Below are positions 35,148 to 43,570 of a DNA stretch of 64,000 nt, in pieces; position 1 is the first letter of the stretch, and every line of letters starts with the position of its first letter. A program made the translations under genes and the position numbers. The DNA comes from Sporosarcina luteola (GTDB lineage Bacteria > Bacillota > Bacilli > Bacillales_A > Planococcaceae): assembly GCF_023715245.1 (NCBI RefSeq), contig NZ_JAMBNV010000003.1, forward strand, positions 62,001 to 126,000. Direction: 5' to 3'. The notes under the pieces are model-generated. The model saw nothing but the letters and a program-made list of their open reading frames with translations. It had not been told where the DNA came from and ran no database searches.

Positions 35148-35597
35148 ATGATAAAAAAACTAAAACTAATCACTTGGGAACCTACCGTTGAATTTACTAA
35201 AGAATTTATTGAAGTAGTTAAATTTGATATGAGTTTCAATGACAAGGGGCTAACTATAATCCTAGTTGATAAAAAGGGAACTAGAGTAGACATCACTTAT
35301 GATAAGGGGACAAAATACTTAGGGGATTATGTAGTATCGTATCGTTATACCAGTGAAATCCCCATGTCCATACTTGCCTTACTAGCAGAGAAAGCGAGGG
35401 ATGATAGTGGTCTAAATAATTTCGACTCTTGTTTTTATAAAGCACTACACTCTGATTATCTAGACCAGTTCAAGCCACATTTTCCCGGCAGCTTAGCAGA
35501 TGGTTTGGAACATCATATATTTCCAGTTGGCACAGGAATAGTCGAGGTAATTAGCGACTATGATCCAAGCTTTACTTTAACTAAGGCCGCTTACTAA
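35148..35597 (+). CDS. Hypothetical protein
   Basis: A 149-residue soluble protein, predicted mixed alpha/beta (KLKLITWEPTVEFTKEFIEV, GLTIILVDKKGTRVDITYDK). No signal peptide or known motif. The ribosome binding site is weak. It is followed by an AATAATCCATCC hairpin that can terminate it. Unknown function. Confidence 0.55.
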   Translation: MIKKLKLITWEPTVEFTKEFIEVVKFDMSFNDKGLTIILVDKKGTRVDITYDKGTKYLGDYVVSYRYTSEIPMSILALLAEKARDDSGLNNFDSCFYKALHSDYLDQFKPHFPGSLADGLEHHIFPVGTGIVEVISDYDPSFTLTKAAY

Positions 35598-35618
35598 TTT
35601 GCAAACCAATGTAACCAT

Positions 35619-35730
35619 AAAAAATAATCCATCCTTGAGTTGCAGCTCATAATGGATGGATTATCTTATCCAACTAGCTGATTCCCCTTGAAGGGAACCT
35701 ATTGCTATTATTAATTACAAATTGCCTAAC
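35619..35730. repeat. Composite repeat with AATAATCCATCC hairpin, copy 4
   Basis: Hairpin at 35619-35666 followed by GCTGATTCCCCTTGAAGGGAACCTATTGCTATTATTAATTACAAATTGCCTAACC, the same modules as at 30720-30790 and 43318-43380. Confidence 0.75.
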
Positions 35731-35758
35731 CGCAAATAAAACCTTCACAAATGGCCAT

Positions 35759-36532
35759 CTAATTCCCTTCCTTCACAGAAACCAACTCCGTAAAAATCTT
35801 GCCATTTCCATCTGTAGTTTTTAGGATTCCAATCCCTTTTGCAAAGTAAACTCTCGAACCACTCGGATAACGAAGAACGACGACGTTCTTAAATGTGCCG
35901 GCTTTCAGGGTGACTGTTTTCGTTATGCTTTCAACCAGAACCTTTTGCTCCTCGAACATCAAAGATGAATCTATTATGGTAGCCCCTTGTTTCAATGGAT
36001 AGGGGACGTTGATGAAGATGTGGTCGGAACTCGATACACCCATAAGCAGTCTTCTCCCGTCTTCGATGTAGGTAAAGTTCGATAAATCCGGGTAAAGGGA
36101 ACTCTTTTTATTGTATAAGTACGTGTATTCATCTTCTTTTTCTACAGTAAACGTCTCTTTCTCCTCTTTTAAGAACGATGGTGCATACGTAAGGATCAAC
36201 CCTGCTTTAGGCGCGAGGCCGCCGGTAACCGTTGTTGATGCGCTTTTCGGGTTTTTCTTGGATAAAGCGGACGTATACACATATCCTTTGCATTTGCCGG
36301 CTTGTACATAGGACCATCCCTTTGCTGAAGAGATTACAGTAACTTTCGAGTGGTTCTTAATGGTGCCAAGCTTTTTCGCGTTTTGTTTTGGTTCTGCACG
36401 CAGGACAATATCATTTTTCGCATGGACATACATTTCGGTTGTTGCTTTAGCGGTTGTATGCGTAGGAAGCGCATAAGAACAACCAAGGATTAAGACCATC
36501 ATTGCGAAGAATATTTTTCTAATTTCAACCAC
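35759..36532 (-). CDS. Secreted SH3-domain protein
   Basis: A 257-residue exported protein. A signal peptide (hydrophobic FFAMMVLILGCSYALP) is followed by a bacterial SH3 domain (about residues 30-95: NDIVLRAEPKQNAKKLGTIK, WSYVQAGKCKGYVYTSAL), which binds cell-wall peptide cross-bridges. The C-terminal 150 residues are beta-rich and end in GSRVYFAKGIGILKTTDG; I do not recognise that domain. The annotated GTG start has its GAGGAG site immediately adjacent, so the true start may be a nearby codon such as ATG at about 36502. Likely cell-wall associated. Confidence 0.72.
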   Translation of the reverse strand: MVEIRKIFFAMMVLILGCSYALPTHTTAKATTEMYVHAKNDIVLRAEPKQNAKKLGTIKNHSKVTVISSAKGWSYVQAGKCKGYVYTSALSKKNPKSASTTVTGGLAPKAGLILTYAPSFLKEEKETFTVEKEDEYTYLYNKKSSLYPDLSNFTYIEDGRRLLMGVSSSDHIFINVPYPLKQGATIIDSSLMFEEQKVLVESITKTVTLKAGTFKNVVVLRYPSGSRVYFAKGIGILKTTDGNGKIFTELVSVKEGN

Positions 36533-36717
36533 TCCTCACTATAGTTACTACTAAACGAGGTTATGAAGCATGTTTTGAAAATAGAACATATTGCCGAGAT
36601 GTATGGCATGAAGCTCACCGTTCAGGAAGTATACGGACTAGTTACTAGTTCTGTACCCCATATTACTGAAATGCATTCGGATCTAGTATCGAATGATGAC
36701 TTTCAATTGCTTCACAA

Positions 36718-36840
36718 CAAAAAACCCATCCTTGAGTGTCTAGCTCACATAGGATGGATTATTTCGACTTGGGCCGATTCCCCTTGTAGGGAACCTGCTA
36801 GTACAGACCGCCAACTGTTGGTAGCATTGGACGGTCCGAT
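36718..36840. repeat. Composite repeat with degenerate CCATCC hairpin, copy 5
   Basis: AAAACCCATCCTTGAG ... ATAGGATGGATTATTT, then GATTCCCCTTGTAGGGAACCTGCTAGTACAGACCGCC and TGTTGGTAGCATTGGACGGTCC. The last part forms its own stem, GACCG/CGGTC. A 99-codon frame at 36563-36862 runs through it and is probably not a gene. Confidence 0.7.
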
Positions 36841-36889
36841 TTATTTTATTCGTTATAGATAACTAAATACTGTGTTTTACACCTTAACA

Positions 36890-37387
36890 TTAGGCCCTAT
36901 ATTTCATAGCTAAGCCCTTTAAGAAGTTCCTAGCATATCGATCCAGGCACGGTTTATAATTCTTGTGCCCTTCTTTTCTCAATACGGCGCTTAATTCGCT
37001 TTTAGAGATACTGACTCCTGCGTCTTCTAAAATCTCAAGCATATCCTCACTTGTTAACGCGAGTGCTATTTTCACTTTCTTCAGCAGGAGATTATTAACA
37101 CTTTCATTCGTCACGGCAGATACTGCTGGACCTTGAGGCTGTCCTGGTTTTGGTTCTTGTTTTCCTCTTTTATAGATAATCAGACCATTTAAAAATGAAT
37201 CCAACATTTGATTCGTACACTTCATTTGTTCTTCATTTTCCGTTTCATCATCATTTGATTTTGTAAGCAACTGGAGCACATCTTCTTTTGTCACTTCAAC
37301 GCCGCCCAGTTTGAAAATGTCTACCATCTCAGTATTGTTGAAATCCAAAGCATAGCGTAATCGGATTAATATATCATTATTATTCAT
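36890..37387 (-). CDS. DUF1456 (YehS-like) family protein
   Basis: A 165-residue protein with two related halves of about 68 residues, each with the pattern (L)xRLRYALDFNNTEMVDIFKL ... V/I-SKxEL/DVLQLL. The first half is LIRLRYALDFNNTEMVDIFK and the second KKVKIALALTSEDMLEILED. This tandem helical repeat is DUF1456. AGGAGG is 7 nt before ATG 37387. Homologues in E. coli (YehS) and Bacillus have no firm function. Confidence 0.85.
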   Translation of the reverse strand: MNNNDILIRLRYALDFNNTEMVDIFKLGGVEVTKEDVLQLLTKSNDDETENEEQMKCTNQMLDSFLNGLIIYKRGKQEPKPGQPQGPAVSAVTNESVNNLLLKKVKIALALTSEDMLEILEDAGVSISKSELSAVLRKEGHKNYKPCLDRYARNFLKGLAMKYRA

Positions 37388-37530
37388 TTGGAGACCTCCT
37401 GTATATAGATAGTGCCGTAAGTACAAAATGACTCAATCCTTATTATTGCCATTTTGTTTGTTACTAGTATGTATTTAATCGATTTACCCCTAATAATAGC
37501 ACAAAAAAAGTGCAAAAGATTCCTGTGCAT

Positions 37531-37564
37531 AAAAACGCCCTCGCCAAAGAATTGGACGAGGGCA
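37531..37564 (-). terminator. Terminator after the Ltp-like gene
   Basis: On the minus strand, GCCCTCG pairs with CGAGGGC over 13 nt and is followed by GTTTTTAT. It lies about 12 bases past the stop codon. Confidence 0.8.
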
Positions 37565-37575
37565 TGATTTGTGTT

Positions 37576-38265
37576 TTATTTATCTAAGTTTGTAATAGCG
37601 TAATCGGCTTCTGCTTGTGTGAATTTCTCACCGTAATCAGAAGTCAGTTGGTCTCTTATTGCTTCAGGTGACATACTCATTGATTCCTGATAGCTTTTTG
37701 CTTTTTCTAGGGCGTTCTTTTTAAAATCCGCTTTCATATTGTCAACAGCGTACTGTGCTTCATCGGCAGTAAATTGTTCACCATGTTCAGAAGTAAGTTG
37801 ATCATAGACTCCTTTTTTGGACATATGCATGGATTCGGAATAGGATTCGGCCTTTTTCAAAGCGTTTGCTTTCCAGTCAAATTCAAGATTAGCCATTGCA
37901 TACTCGGCAGCTTCCACGGAGAACTTTTCACCATATTCGGATGTTAGTTGATCAAAAATAGCGTTTTTGGACATGTTCATTGTTTTTGCATACGATTCAG
38001 CTTTACTCAAAGCAGATTTATGTTCTCTAGGTACGTTATCCTCTACCTTTGTATCTTCTTTTTTCGGCTCCTCTTTTTGGGGCTCCGCCTTTTTCTCCTC
38101 AGGCTTATCCTTTGCCGATTCAGTAACAGCCGGCTTGTTTTCTTCTTTGGTTGCGTCCGCTTTGTCATCATCGTTGCTGTTGACAGCAAACACAATAATA
38201 ATGGCAATTAGCCAGACCCACCATTTTTTATAGAATGGTTTTTTCGGTTTTTGTTGTTTCTCCAT
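37576..38265 (-). CDS. Ltp-like membrane protein with three host-surface repeats
   Basis: A 229-residue protein with an N-terminal membrane helix (KWWVWLIAIIIVFAV), a 55-residue linker of Lys/Glu/Pro repeats, and three 48-residue helix-turn-helix repeats. Each repeat begins AL-KAESY and contains MSMS/MNMS/MHMS, then Q-LTSE/DYGEKF and a final A-YA-(D/N)NL. These are Ltp repeats (PF07553). The prototype, Ltp of Streptococcus phage TP-J34, is a superinfection exclusion lipoprotein that blocks phage DNA injection. Here the anchor is a membrane helix rather than a lipobox. Stop is followed by a terminator. A phage-exclusion role is plausible but unproven in Bacillales. Confidence 0.82.
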   Translation of the reverse strand: MEKQQKPKKPFYKKWWVWLIAIIIVFAVNSNDDDKADATKEENKPAVTESAKDKPEEKKAEPQKEEPKKEDTKVEDNVPREHKSALSKAESYAKTMNMSKNAIFDQLTSEYGEKFSVEAAEYAMANLEFDWKANALKKAESYSESMHMSKKGVYDQLTSEHGEQFTADEAQYAVDNMKADFKKNALEKAKSYQESMSMSPEAIRDQLTSDYGEKFTQAEADYAITNLDK

Positions 38266-38394
38266 TTTTCGTATCTCCTTTTATGTATCTTCAGGTAAAT
38301 TATATCATATATCTAACTGGTAATATAGTTCCAGTTTCTTCATGTGGTATGGTACTATTATTATAATAGTTGAAAAGTAGATACACTGATTTGG

Positions 38395-38620
38395 TTGCAA
38401 CTGAAATGGGGGATATCCTAGCGCTAATGCTTATATTTACATTCGGGGCATTAAGGAGAGCAGTCGAAGAACGCGACATCTGTCGCAACGGACTGCATGA
38501 CCCGCGTCCTGTGGGCCTCGATATTGTCATTCCACAATAAAAAATAATCCATCCTTGAGTGGTAGCTCATTACGGATGGATTATTTTATCTCTAGGACTG
38601 ATCCCCTTGTAGGGAACCTG
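38395..38620. repeat. Composite intergenic repeat with hairpin, copy 6
   Basis: Carries, in order, AGCGCTAATGCTTATATTTACATTCGGGGCATTAA, a GC-rich palindromic insert (GCGACATCTGTCGC, GCATGACCCGCGTCCTGTGGG), ATATTGTCATTCCACAATAAA, the AATAATCCATCC hairpin at 38539-38587, and GATCCCCTTGTAGGGAACCTGCT. Same order as copy 3, which lacks the GC-rich insert. Confidence 0.75.
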
Positions 38621-38625
38621 CTTCT

Positions 38626-39672
38626 TCATCCCTTGTTTTCTAGAAGTTCCTTAAATGAACTAACAACATAATTTACCTCATCATCCGTAATTAAATAATG
38701 AACAATCATTCTGATTTTTTTTCGCCCTATCTGTTTTACTTTTATCCTTTTTTCTTTAAGAAAGCTAATTAGTTGCTCTGCATCCATTTCACAATGACGT
38801 ATATCTACTGAGATGATATTCGTTTGTACATCTTTCATATTAATAAAGAGACCTTCTATAGTAGATAGTTTCTCAGCCAATCGTTTCGCTCTATCATTAT
38901 CCTCTTTCAATCGATCAATCATATTTTCCAGTGCATAAATCCCAGGTGCTGCAATTATACCGGCCTGTCTCATTCCACCGCCTAGTCTTTGGCGGTTTAT
39001 TTTTGCCTTATCGATAAATTCTTTTGTCCCAACTAGGACAGATCCCAGTGGACAACCCAATCCTTTTGTTAGGCAAAATTGAGCTGCATCTACATACTTA
39101 CAAAACTCCGAGGGTTCTATACCTAGTTCAACTGAAGCATTGAAGATCCTTGCTCCGTCCAGGTACACGGGTAGGTTATATAGCTTTGCTATATCTTGTA
39201 TTTTTTTCATGTTTTCAAGAGAAACAATTTGTCCAAGGTTTAAATTATACGTATTCTCCAGGGAGATTAAAGCTGTTTTTGCTCTCTGAATATCGCCTGT
39301 GGAAATTGCCGACTCCACTAATTCCAGATCGAAATATCCATCCTGTACTTGAATAGGCCTTGCCTGCACTTGTGCTACTGCCGACATTGCAGCCCCTTCT
39401 AAGTTATAAATATGAGATTCGTTTCCAAGTATTATTTCCTGTCCTCGTGTTGAAAATCCCATAATTGCAATTTGATTTGCCATGGTGCCAGATAGGACAA
39501 GCATTGCGTCTTCCATCCCAAGTAGAGTAGCGGCTTTTCGTTCGAGCTCATTTACAGTAATATCTTCACCCATAATATCGTCGCCGAGAGTTGCGTTTGC
39601 GATTGCTTCTATCATTTGGGGTTTCGGCAGGGTGACTGTATCACTTCGAAGATCAATTTCTTCGATTATCAT
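38626..39672 (-). CDS. Low-specificity threonine aldolase family (PLP-dependent)
   Basis: A 348-residue fold-type I PLP enzyme. It begins IDLRSDTVTLPKPQMIEAIA, typical of threonine aldolases. The PLP lysine lies in FCLTKGLGCPLGSVL near residue 200, the ring-stacking residue in ESHIYNLEG, and the PLP Asp in VYLDGARIFNASVELG. Such enzymes split L-(allo)threonine or related beta-hydroxy amino acids to glycine and an aldehyde; the GntG-like subgroup is common in Bacillus. Its start overlaps the transporter gene by 4 bp (ATGA), so transporter and aldolase form one operon: uptake followed by cleavage. Confidence 0.88.
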   Translation of the reverse strand: MIIEEIDLRSDTVTLPKPQMIEAIANATLGDDIMGEDITVNELERKAATLLGMEDAMLVLSGTMANQIAIMGFSTRGQEIILGNESHIYNLEGAAMSAVAQVQARPIQVQDGYFDLELVESAISTGDIQRAKTALISLENTYNLNLGQIVSLENMKKIQDIAKLYNLPVYLDGARIFNASVELGIEPSEFCKYVDAAQFCLTKGLGCPLGSVLVGTKEFIDKAKINRQRLGGGMRQAGIIAAPGIYALENMIDRLKEDNDRAKRLAEKLSTIEGLFINMKDVQTNIISVDIRHCEMDAEQLISFLKEKRIKVKQIGRKKIRMIVHYLITDDEVNYVVSSFKELLENKG

Positions 39673-40871
39673 ACAAGTTCGTCCTCTATATTAGACGAAT
39701 CCGCAGTTACTTGAACATCTTCTTTCTTTCCGAAAAAACGATTGACAATCATCAATATCGATCCGTCACCTGCAATATTTGTAGCAGTTCCAAAGCTATC
39801 TTGAATCATGAATAGCGCTAGCATAAGACCAATTGCTTCATCTCCGAATCCGAGGGTTGACTGTAATATTCCGATTGCGGCTAAAGCGGATCCACCAGGG
39901 ACGCCTACAGCTCCTACCTCAATTACGCCAAGAATAAGAATGAAAGAGATGATTACGCTGACTGGTGGAAGGACCCCGTCTGTAATGAGTGAAACTGTGA
40001 TTGCACTTATTGTTAACGTCATTGCAGCGCCTGAAAGATGAACGTTCGCTGTAAGCGGCATGACAAAATCCGCAATTTTCTTATTAATAAATGGAATCGT
40101 TCTAGCTTGTTTAAGAGAAACTGGCATTGTGACTGCGCTAGACATTGTCCCGAATGCTGTGAAATAAGCGGGTAGCATAGCTTTGAAAACAATAAATGGA
40201 TTCTGCTTAGAAATTACCCCTGCTATTGCATATTCAATGATTAGCCAAATAAACTGCATTATAACAATTAAAATGAGCATTTTACCGAAAATCGATATGG
40301 TTCCAAACAATGCTCCCTTTGCCGCTATCCCTGCAAATATGCAAGCGATGAAAATCGGGATAACAGGAATAATAAATTTTTGAATTACACGCTCAATTAC
40401 GTTTCTAAATTCGATGACAGCACCAGAAAGGATGGTTGCTTTACCCCAGTTTGAAGCCATTCCGATAATTATCGCTAATACCAAAGCGGAAATTATATTC
40501 ATTAGTGGTGGGATGTCAAGGGTGACAAAAGGTGCGCCGATTGCAATACTATCTACAGCTTGGCTTGCTTGTAAGGCGAAGTTCGGGATAATTAAATATG
40601 CGGCTACGGCAGCTAGTGCACAAGCTATTATCGTATCCAAATATGAAATACCTATTGTGAAACTCAATAGTTTACCTGCTTTTGTTTCAAATTCTGCAAT
40701 ACTTGCCGCGACGAAAGCAAAAATGATTAAAGGAATAAAGAATTTGATGAGGTTGCCCAATAACATATTTCCGGTTTCCGTGAGGCGGATCATCCAGTCG
40801 GGGCCAAAGATTCCTATCAAAATACCGATACCAAGACCGAGCAACAATTTAGGAATAAGACCAAACTTCAT
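39669..40871 (-). CDS. Dicarboxylate/amino acid:cation symporter (DAACS)
   Basis: A 400-residue membrane protein with the glutamate-transporter-homologue topology (eight helices, two re-entrant loops). Recognisable are the Ser-rich HP1 loop GTMSSAVTMPVSL, the DNA-like TM7 region replaced here by TANVHLSGAAMTLTISAI, and HP2 GVPGGSALAAIGIL. It moves dicarboxylates or amino acids with Na+ or H+. Coupling with the aldolase suggests a hydroxy amino acid such as threonine/serine. ATG 40871 (GGGGGAG upstream) is preferred over the longer frame. Confidence 0.87.
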   Translation of the reverse strand: MKFGLIPKLLLGLGIGILIGIFGPDWMIRLTETGNMLLGNLIKFFIPLIIFAFVAASIAEFETKAGKLLSFTIGISYLDTIIACALAAVAAYLIIPNFALQASQAVDSIAIGAPFVTLDIPPLMNIISALVLAIIIGMASNWGKATILSGAVIEFRNVIERVIQKFIIPVIPIFIACIFAGIAAKGALFGTISIFGKMLILIVIMQFIWLIIEYAIAGVISKQNPFIVFKAMLPAYFTAFGTMSSAVTMPVSLKQARTIPFINKKIADFVMPLTANVHLSGAAMTLTISAITVSLITDGVLPPVSVIISFILILGVIEVGAVGVPGGSALAAIGILQSTLGFGDEAIGLMLALFMIQDSFGTATNIAGDGSILMIVNRFFGKKEDVQVTADSSNIEDELV

Positions 40872-41209
40872 ATACTCTCCCCCTATCAAATGTATCTTGC
40901 TGCGTACACTAGACTATATGCTTGGACACCATTAGCCATGCCTTCATCCTTAGTTCAGGGGTATCCGGAAGTGGAATAATTCCGTTAATTCAATATGAAG
41001 GGTGCAGGCAGTATACGATAGCCAATTCGAATAAAATCGATAATTCAATGCATTGCCTGTTGAGAATATAGAGGGCGCTGAAGAGCTGAAGTGGTGATGA
41101 AATGGTTATTAACCGGTAGGATATCGTCGGTCGGGAAGGATTGCGAATGCGGTTGAGGCTTTGAATGTGAAGCAGTAGAATATAGTAGTGTTTAAAAGGA
41201 GAGGTTCGA
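40872..41209. other. Divergent intergenic region
   Basis: 338 bases between the divergent transporter operon and a small plus-strand gene. Promoters of both must lie here, but I see no clear -35/-10 pair, riboswitch fold or terminator. Confidence 0.35.
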
Positions 41210-41548
41210 ATGTACAATACTGATTTGTTTGAAGAAGAAGAGTATATTCTTTGTAATAATAAAATGGAAAAGCAGACATTTACTTTATTAATGGATGCTT
41301 GTGATAGGAACGAAGGGGAAGGAATCCCGTTTCCTCTGATAGGCATTATGGATGTATGCCAAGATAAGGCTCATTGGGGTAAGTTCTTGACTAGACTTTC
41401 AGATTTTAAGAGGGAATATCTGTCCCATAATAGTTATTATGGAGATCTGTTTAAGGTTTTAGCTTTTACAATTTTCGGATATGGAAATTGGTCAAACAAT
41501 GATCGACTCAGAAAAGGTTTGAAACCAATTCGATTTAAACAGTTGTAA
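41210..41548 (+). CDS. Small hypothetical protein
   Basis: A 112-residue soluble acidic/basic protein (YNTDLFEEEEYILCNNKMEK start, NWSNNDRLRKGLKPIRF end). An ideal AAAGGAGAGG site precedes the ATG. It ends 35 bp before the NUDIX gene on the same strand, so the two probably share a transcript. No recognisable domain. Confidence 0.62.
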   Translation: MYNTDLFEEEEYILCNNKMEKQTFTLLMDACDRNEGEGIPFPLIGIMDVCQDKAHWGKFLTRLSDFKREYLSHNSYYGDLFKVLAFTIFGYGNWSNNDRLRKGLKPIRFKQL

Positions 41549-41583
41549 TGAATGACTGTTTTGGCGGAAAGGGAGATGATGTC

Positions 41584-42204
41584 ATGAATCAGGAAAGATG
41601 GAGAGAACAGCTGCGTAACAATCAAGAGTTATTCATTGGTGAGGCGACTGCTCTCCGTTCAGCTGTTTTGATTCCACTTGTCCAGGTGGAAGGGCAATGG
41701 CGTGTGTTGTTCGAAGTCCGTTCGGCGACGATGAGGAGCCAGCCTGGCGATATTTGTTTTCCTGGCGGCCGAATTGATCCTACCGACGAATCGCCTCTTT
41801 TTGCGGCGTTACGGGAAACGCATGAAGAGCTTGGGGTGAGCCCCGATACTGTAGAAGTGCTGGGTTCACTAAGTCCGTATGTTGCTTCTTCGTCATTTGT
41901 TGTCTACCCATTTGCGGGAATCGTGGATTATAAGGAAATCATTCGGTCTTATAATAAAAATGAGGTTGAAGAAGTGTTCACCGTGCCGCTTGATTATCTG
42001 CTTAGTCATGAGCCGTATATGCATCCGGTTATGGTGAATCTCTCGCCCGATGCGAATTTTCCTTACGATAAGATCCGGAATGGTGAGAACTACCAATGGA
42101 GAGGGCGTACGATGGAAGAATGGTTTTTCGAGTACGGACCTTATACAATTTGGGGACTGACCGCGAGGATTTTGAAGCATTTCATTGAGATTATCCGAAG
42201 ATAG
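41584..42204 (+). CDS. NUDIX hydrolase, CoA pyrophosphatase family
   Basis: A 206-residue NUDIX enzyme. The NUDIX box reads G-G-R-I-D-P-T-D-E...AALRETHEELGV at about residues 62-84 with all Mg-binding Glu residues (REThEELG). The preceding AVLIPLVQVEGQWRVLFEVR and RSQPGDICFPGG stretches mark the UPF0035/CoA pyrophosphatase branch (NudL/PCD1-like), which splits CoA to 3',5'-ADP and 4'-phosphopantetheine. ATG 41584 has GGGAGATG upstream; the longer frame to 41548 overlaps the preceding stop. Cytoplasmic housekeeping enzyme. Confidence 0.88.
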   Translation: MNQERWREQLRNNQELFIGEATALRSAVLIPLVQVEGQWRVLFEVRSATMRSQPGDICFPGGRIDPTDESPLFAALRETHEELGVSPDTVEVLGSLSPYVASSSFVVYPFAGIVDYKEIIRSYNKNEVEEVFTVPLDYLLSHEPYMHPVMVNLSPDANFPYDKIRNGENYQWRGRTMEEWFFEYGPYTIWGLTARILKHFIEIIRR

Positions 42205-42324
42205 TTCTGTGTAAATGGTTGTTGAAGGACAACCAGAATAATTATGCTGCATCCTTCAAAGGGTGCTTTTCATATTACATAAGCTTCATTAGCAATCATT
42301 GATTTTGGAGAGGAGGGTAAAGAT

Positions 42325-43236
42325 GTGGCCATCAATGAAAAAGCGCTTCAGTTCTTTGAAGACAATAACTATACAGAGGCACTCGAGCTGCTGGAACAAG
42401 CGGTTATAGAAGAGCGCACTGTTCAGTCGCTGAATAATCTTGCGTGGATGTATCTATATGAAGAAGAGGATGCACACCGTGCAAAATTGTTTCTTGAAGA
42501 AGTAGTGACACTGCATCCGCAGTCATATTTTCCATATAATATGCTCGGTGAAATTGCGCTACAGGAAAAAGACTGGGAAGGCGCAAGGGAAATTCTAAAT
42601 AAATCAATCGCCATCCAGCCGACGCCTGAAGCGATTCATAATTTGGCGGTTGCGGACTATCATACCGGCCGTTTCCGACAAGCGGCAGAAGGGTTTCATT
42701 CCATCGCTAAAGACTCGGATTGCATCAGCTGGTATGAAGTGATTGCGCGCATCCAAAATGAAGAGACGGCGGACGCCAAATTGATATTGGACAGATGGAA
42801 CAGCGAGTCAGATCATTATCTAGGTGCTCTCGAAGCAGCGGATGCCTATGTGGAACTAGGCTGTTTCCAAGAAGCGCGGGAGATGTATGAAAAAGAGTGG
42901 GCGGACTATTTTATTTCGCCTTATGTAATTAGCCGGTATGCGTATGTTTTATTTCATCTGCAAGAATTGCAGGTTTGTCGACAAGTGATCGATCAGGGAA
43001 TTGCAGGCAAGTTGAATGAAATAGAGGAAGAAAGACAGGAACTTTGTGATGAAAGTTGGTCTGAAACCGATAAAGCAGAAAGGATAGAGGAGCTGCAAGA
43101 AGAATTGAGCGGATTGGAGCAATTGTTTTCGAAATTGGAATCGGGATTCCGGCCGGCTTTTGAATTTGAGTTGCATCATGAAGGCGGTTGCTATCTATTC
43201 GGATGCAAGCTGCACGGACACCCGGAATATGTTTAG
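42325..43236 (+). CDS. Tetratricopeptide repeat protein
   Basis: A 303-residue protein with about six helical TPR units (FFEDNNYTEALELLEQAVIE, SYFPYNMLGEIALQEKDWEG, EAIHNLAVADYHTGRFRQAA and so on), then a coiled segment rich in Glu (about 225-270). It ends in GCYLFGCKLHGHPEYV, with two Cys and two His that could bind a metal. GTG start with GAGGAGGG 7 nt upstream. TPRs mediate protein contacts; the partner is unknown. Confidence 0.82.
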   Translation: MAINEKALQFFEDNNYTEALELLEQAVIEERTVQSLNNLAWMYLYEEEDAHRAKLFLEEVVTLHPQSYFPYNMLGEIALQEKDWEGAREILNKSIAIQPTPEAIHNLAVADYHTGRFRQAAEGFHSIAKDSDCISWYEVIARIQNEETADAKLILDRWNSESDHYLGALEAADAYVELGCFQEAREMYEKEWADYFISPYVISRYAYVLFHLQELQVCRQVIDQGIAGKLNEIEEERQELCDESWSETDKAERIEELQEELSGLEQLFSKLESGFRPAFEFELHHEGGCYLFGCKLHGHPEYV

Positions 43237-43270
43237 GAATAGATCGTAGCCATACTGATCGTTCCACGAT

Positions 43271-43405
43271 AATAAATAATCCATCCTTGAGTGGCCGCTC
43301 ATACTGGATGGATTATGTTTTCCAACTAGCTGATCCCGCTTGAAGGGAACCTATCGCTATTATTTATTACAGACCGCCTAATGTGGGTGGTCTTTTTAGT
43401 TTATT
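43271..43405. repeat. Composite repeat with AATAATCCATCC hairpin, copy 7
   Basis: Hairpin at 43271-43317, then GCTGATCCCGCTTGAAGGGAACCTATCGCTATTATTTATTACA and a final stem GACCGCC/GGTGGTC followed by TTTTTAG, which is itself a good terminator for the TPR gene. Confidence 0.78.
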
Positions 43406-43570
43406 CATTTGCCCACTCGCCAAAATATAAATTGAAAAGAAACAATTGTAAAACTATTACAGACGTTATATAGTTAGGTAACACCAAAAAATAAATTGGT
43501 CTTACCAAGTGGACGCTTTCCAAGTTAGGAAATTGGGAGGAAGTTCAACTGACAGACAGGGGGATTATCA

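Noticed and set aside
36563-36862. 99-codon plus-strand frame
   Set aside because: It runs through a dispersed non-coding repeat and has no ribosome binding site or recognisable domain.
40414-40935. 173-codon frame antisense to the DAACS symporter
   Set aside because: Shadow of a clear transporter gene; its Ile/Ala/Pro-rich composition is the complement of membrane codons.
30585-43405. Integron attC sites suggested by GCCTAAC/TTRGGC-like strings in the repeats
   Set aside because: No integrase gene, and the strings do not form the paired R and L boxes of attC.
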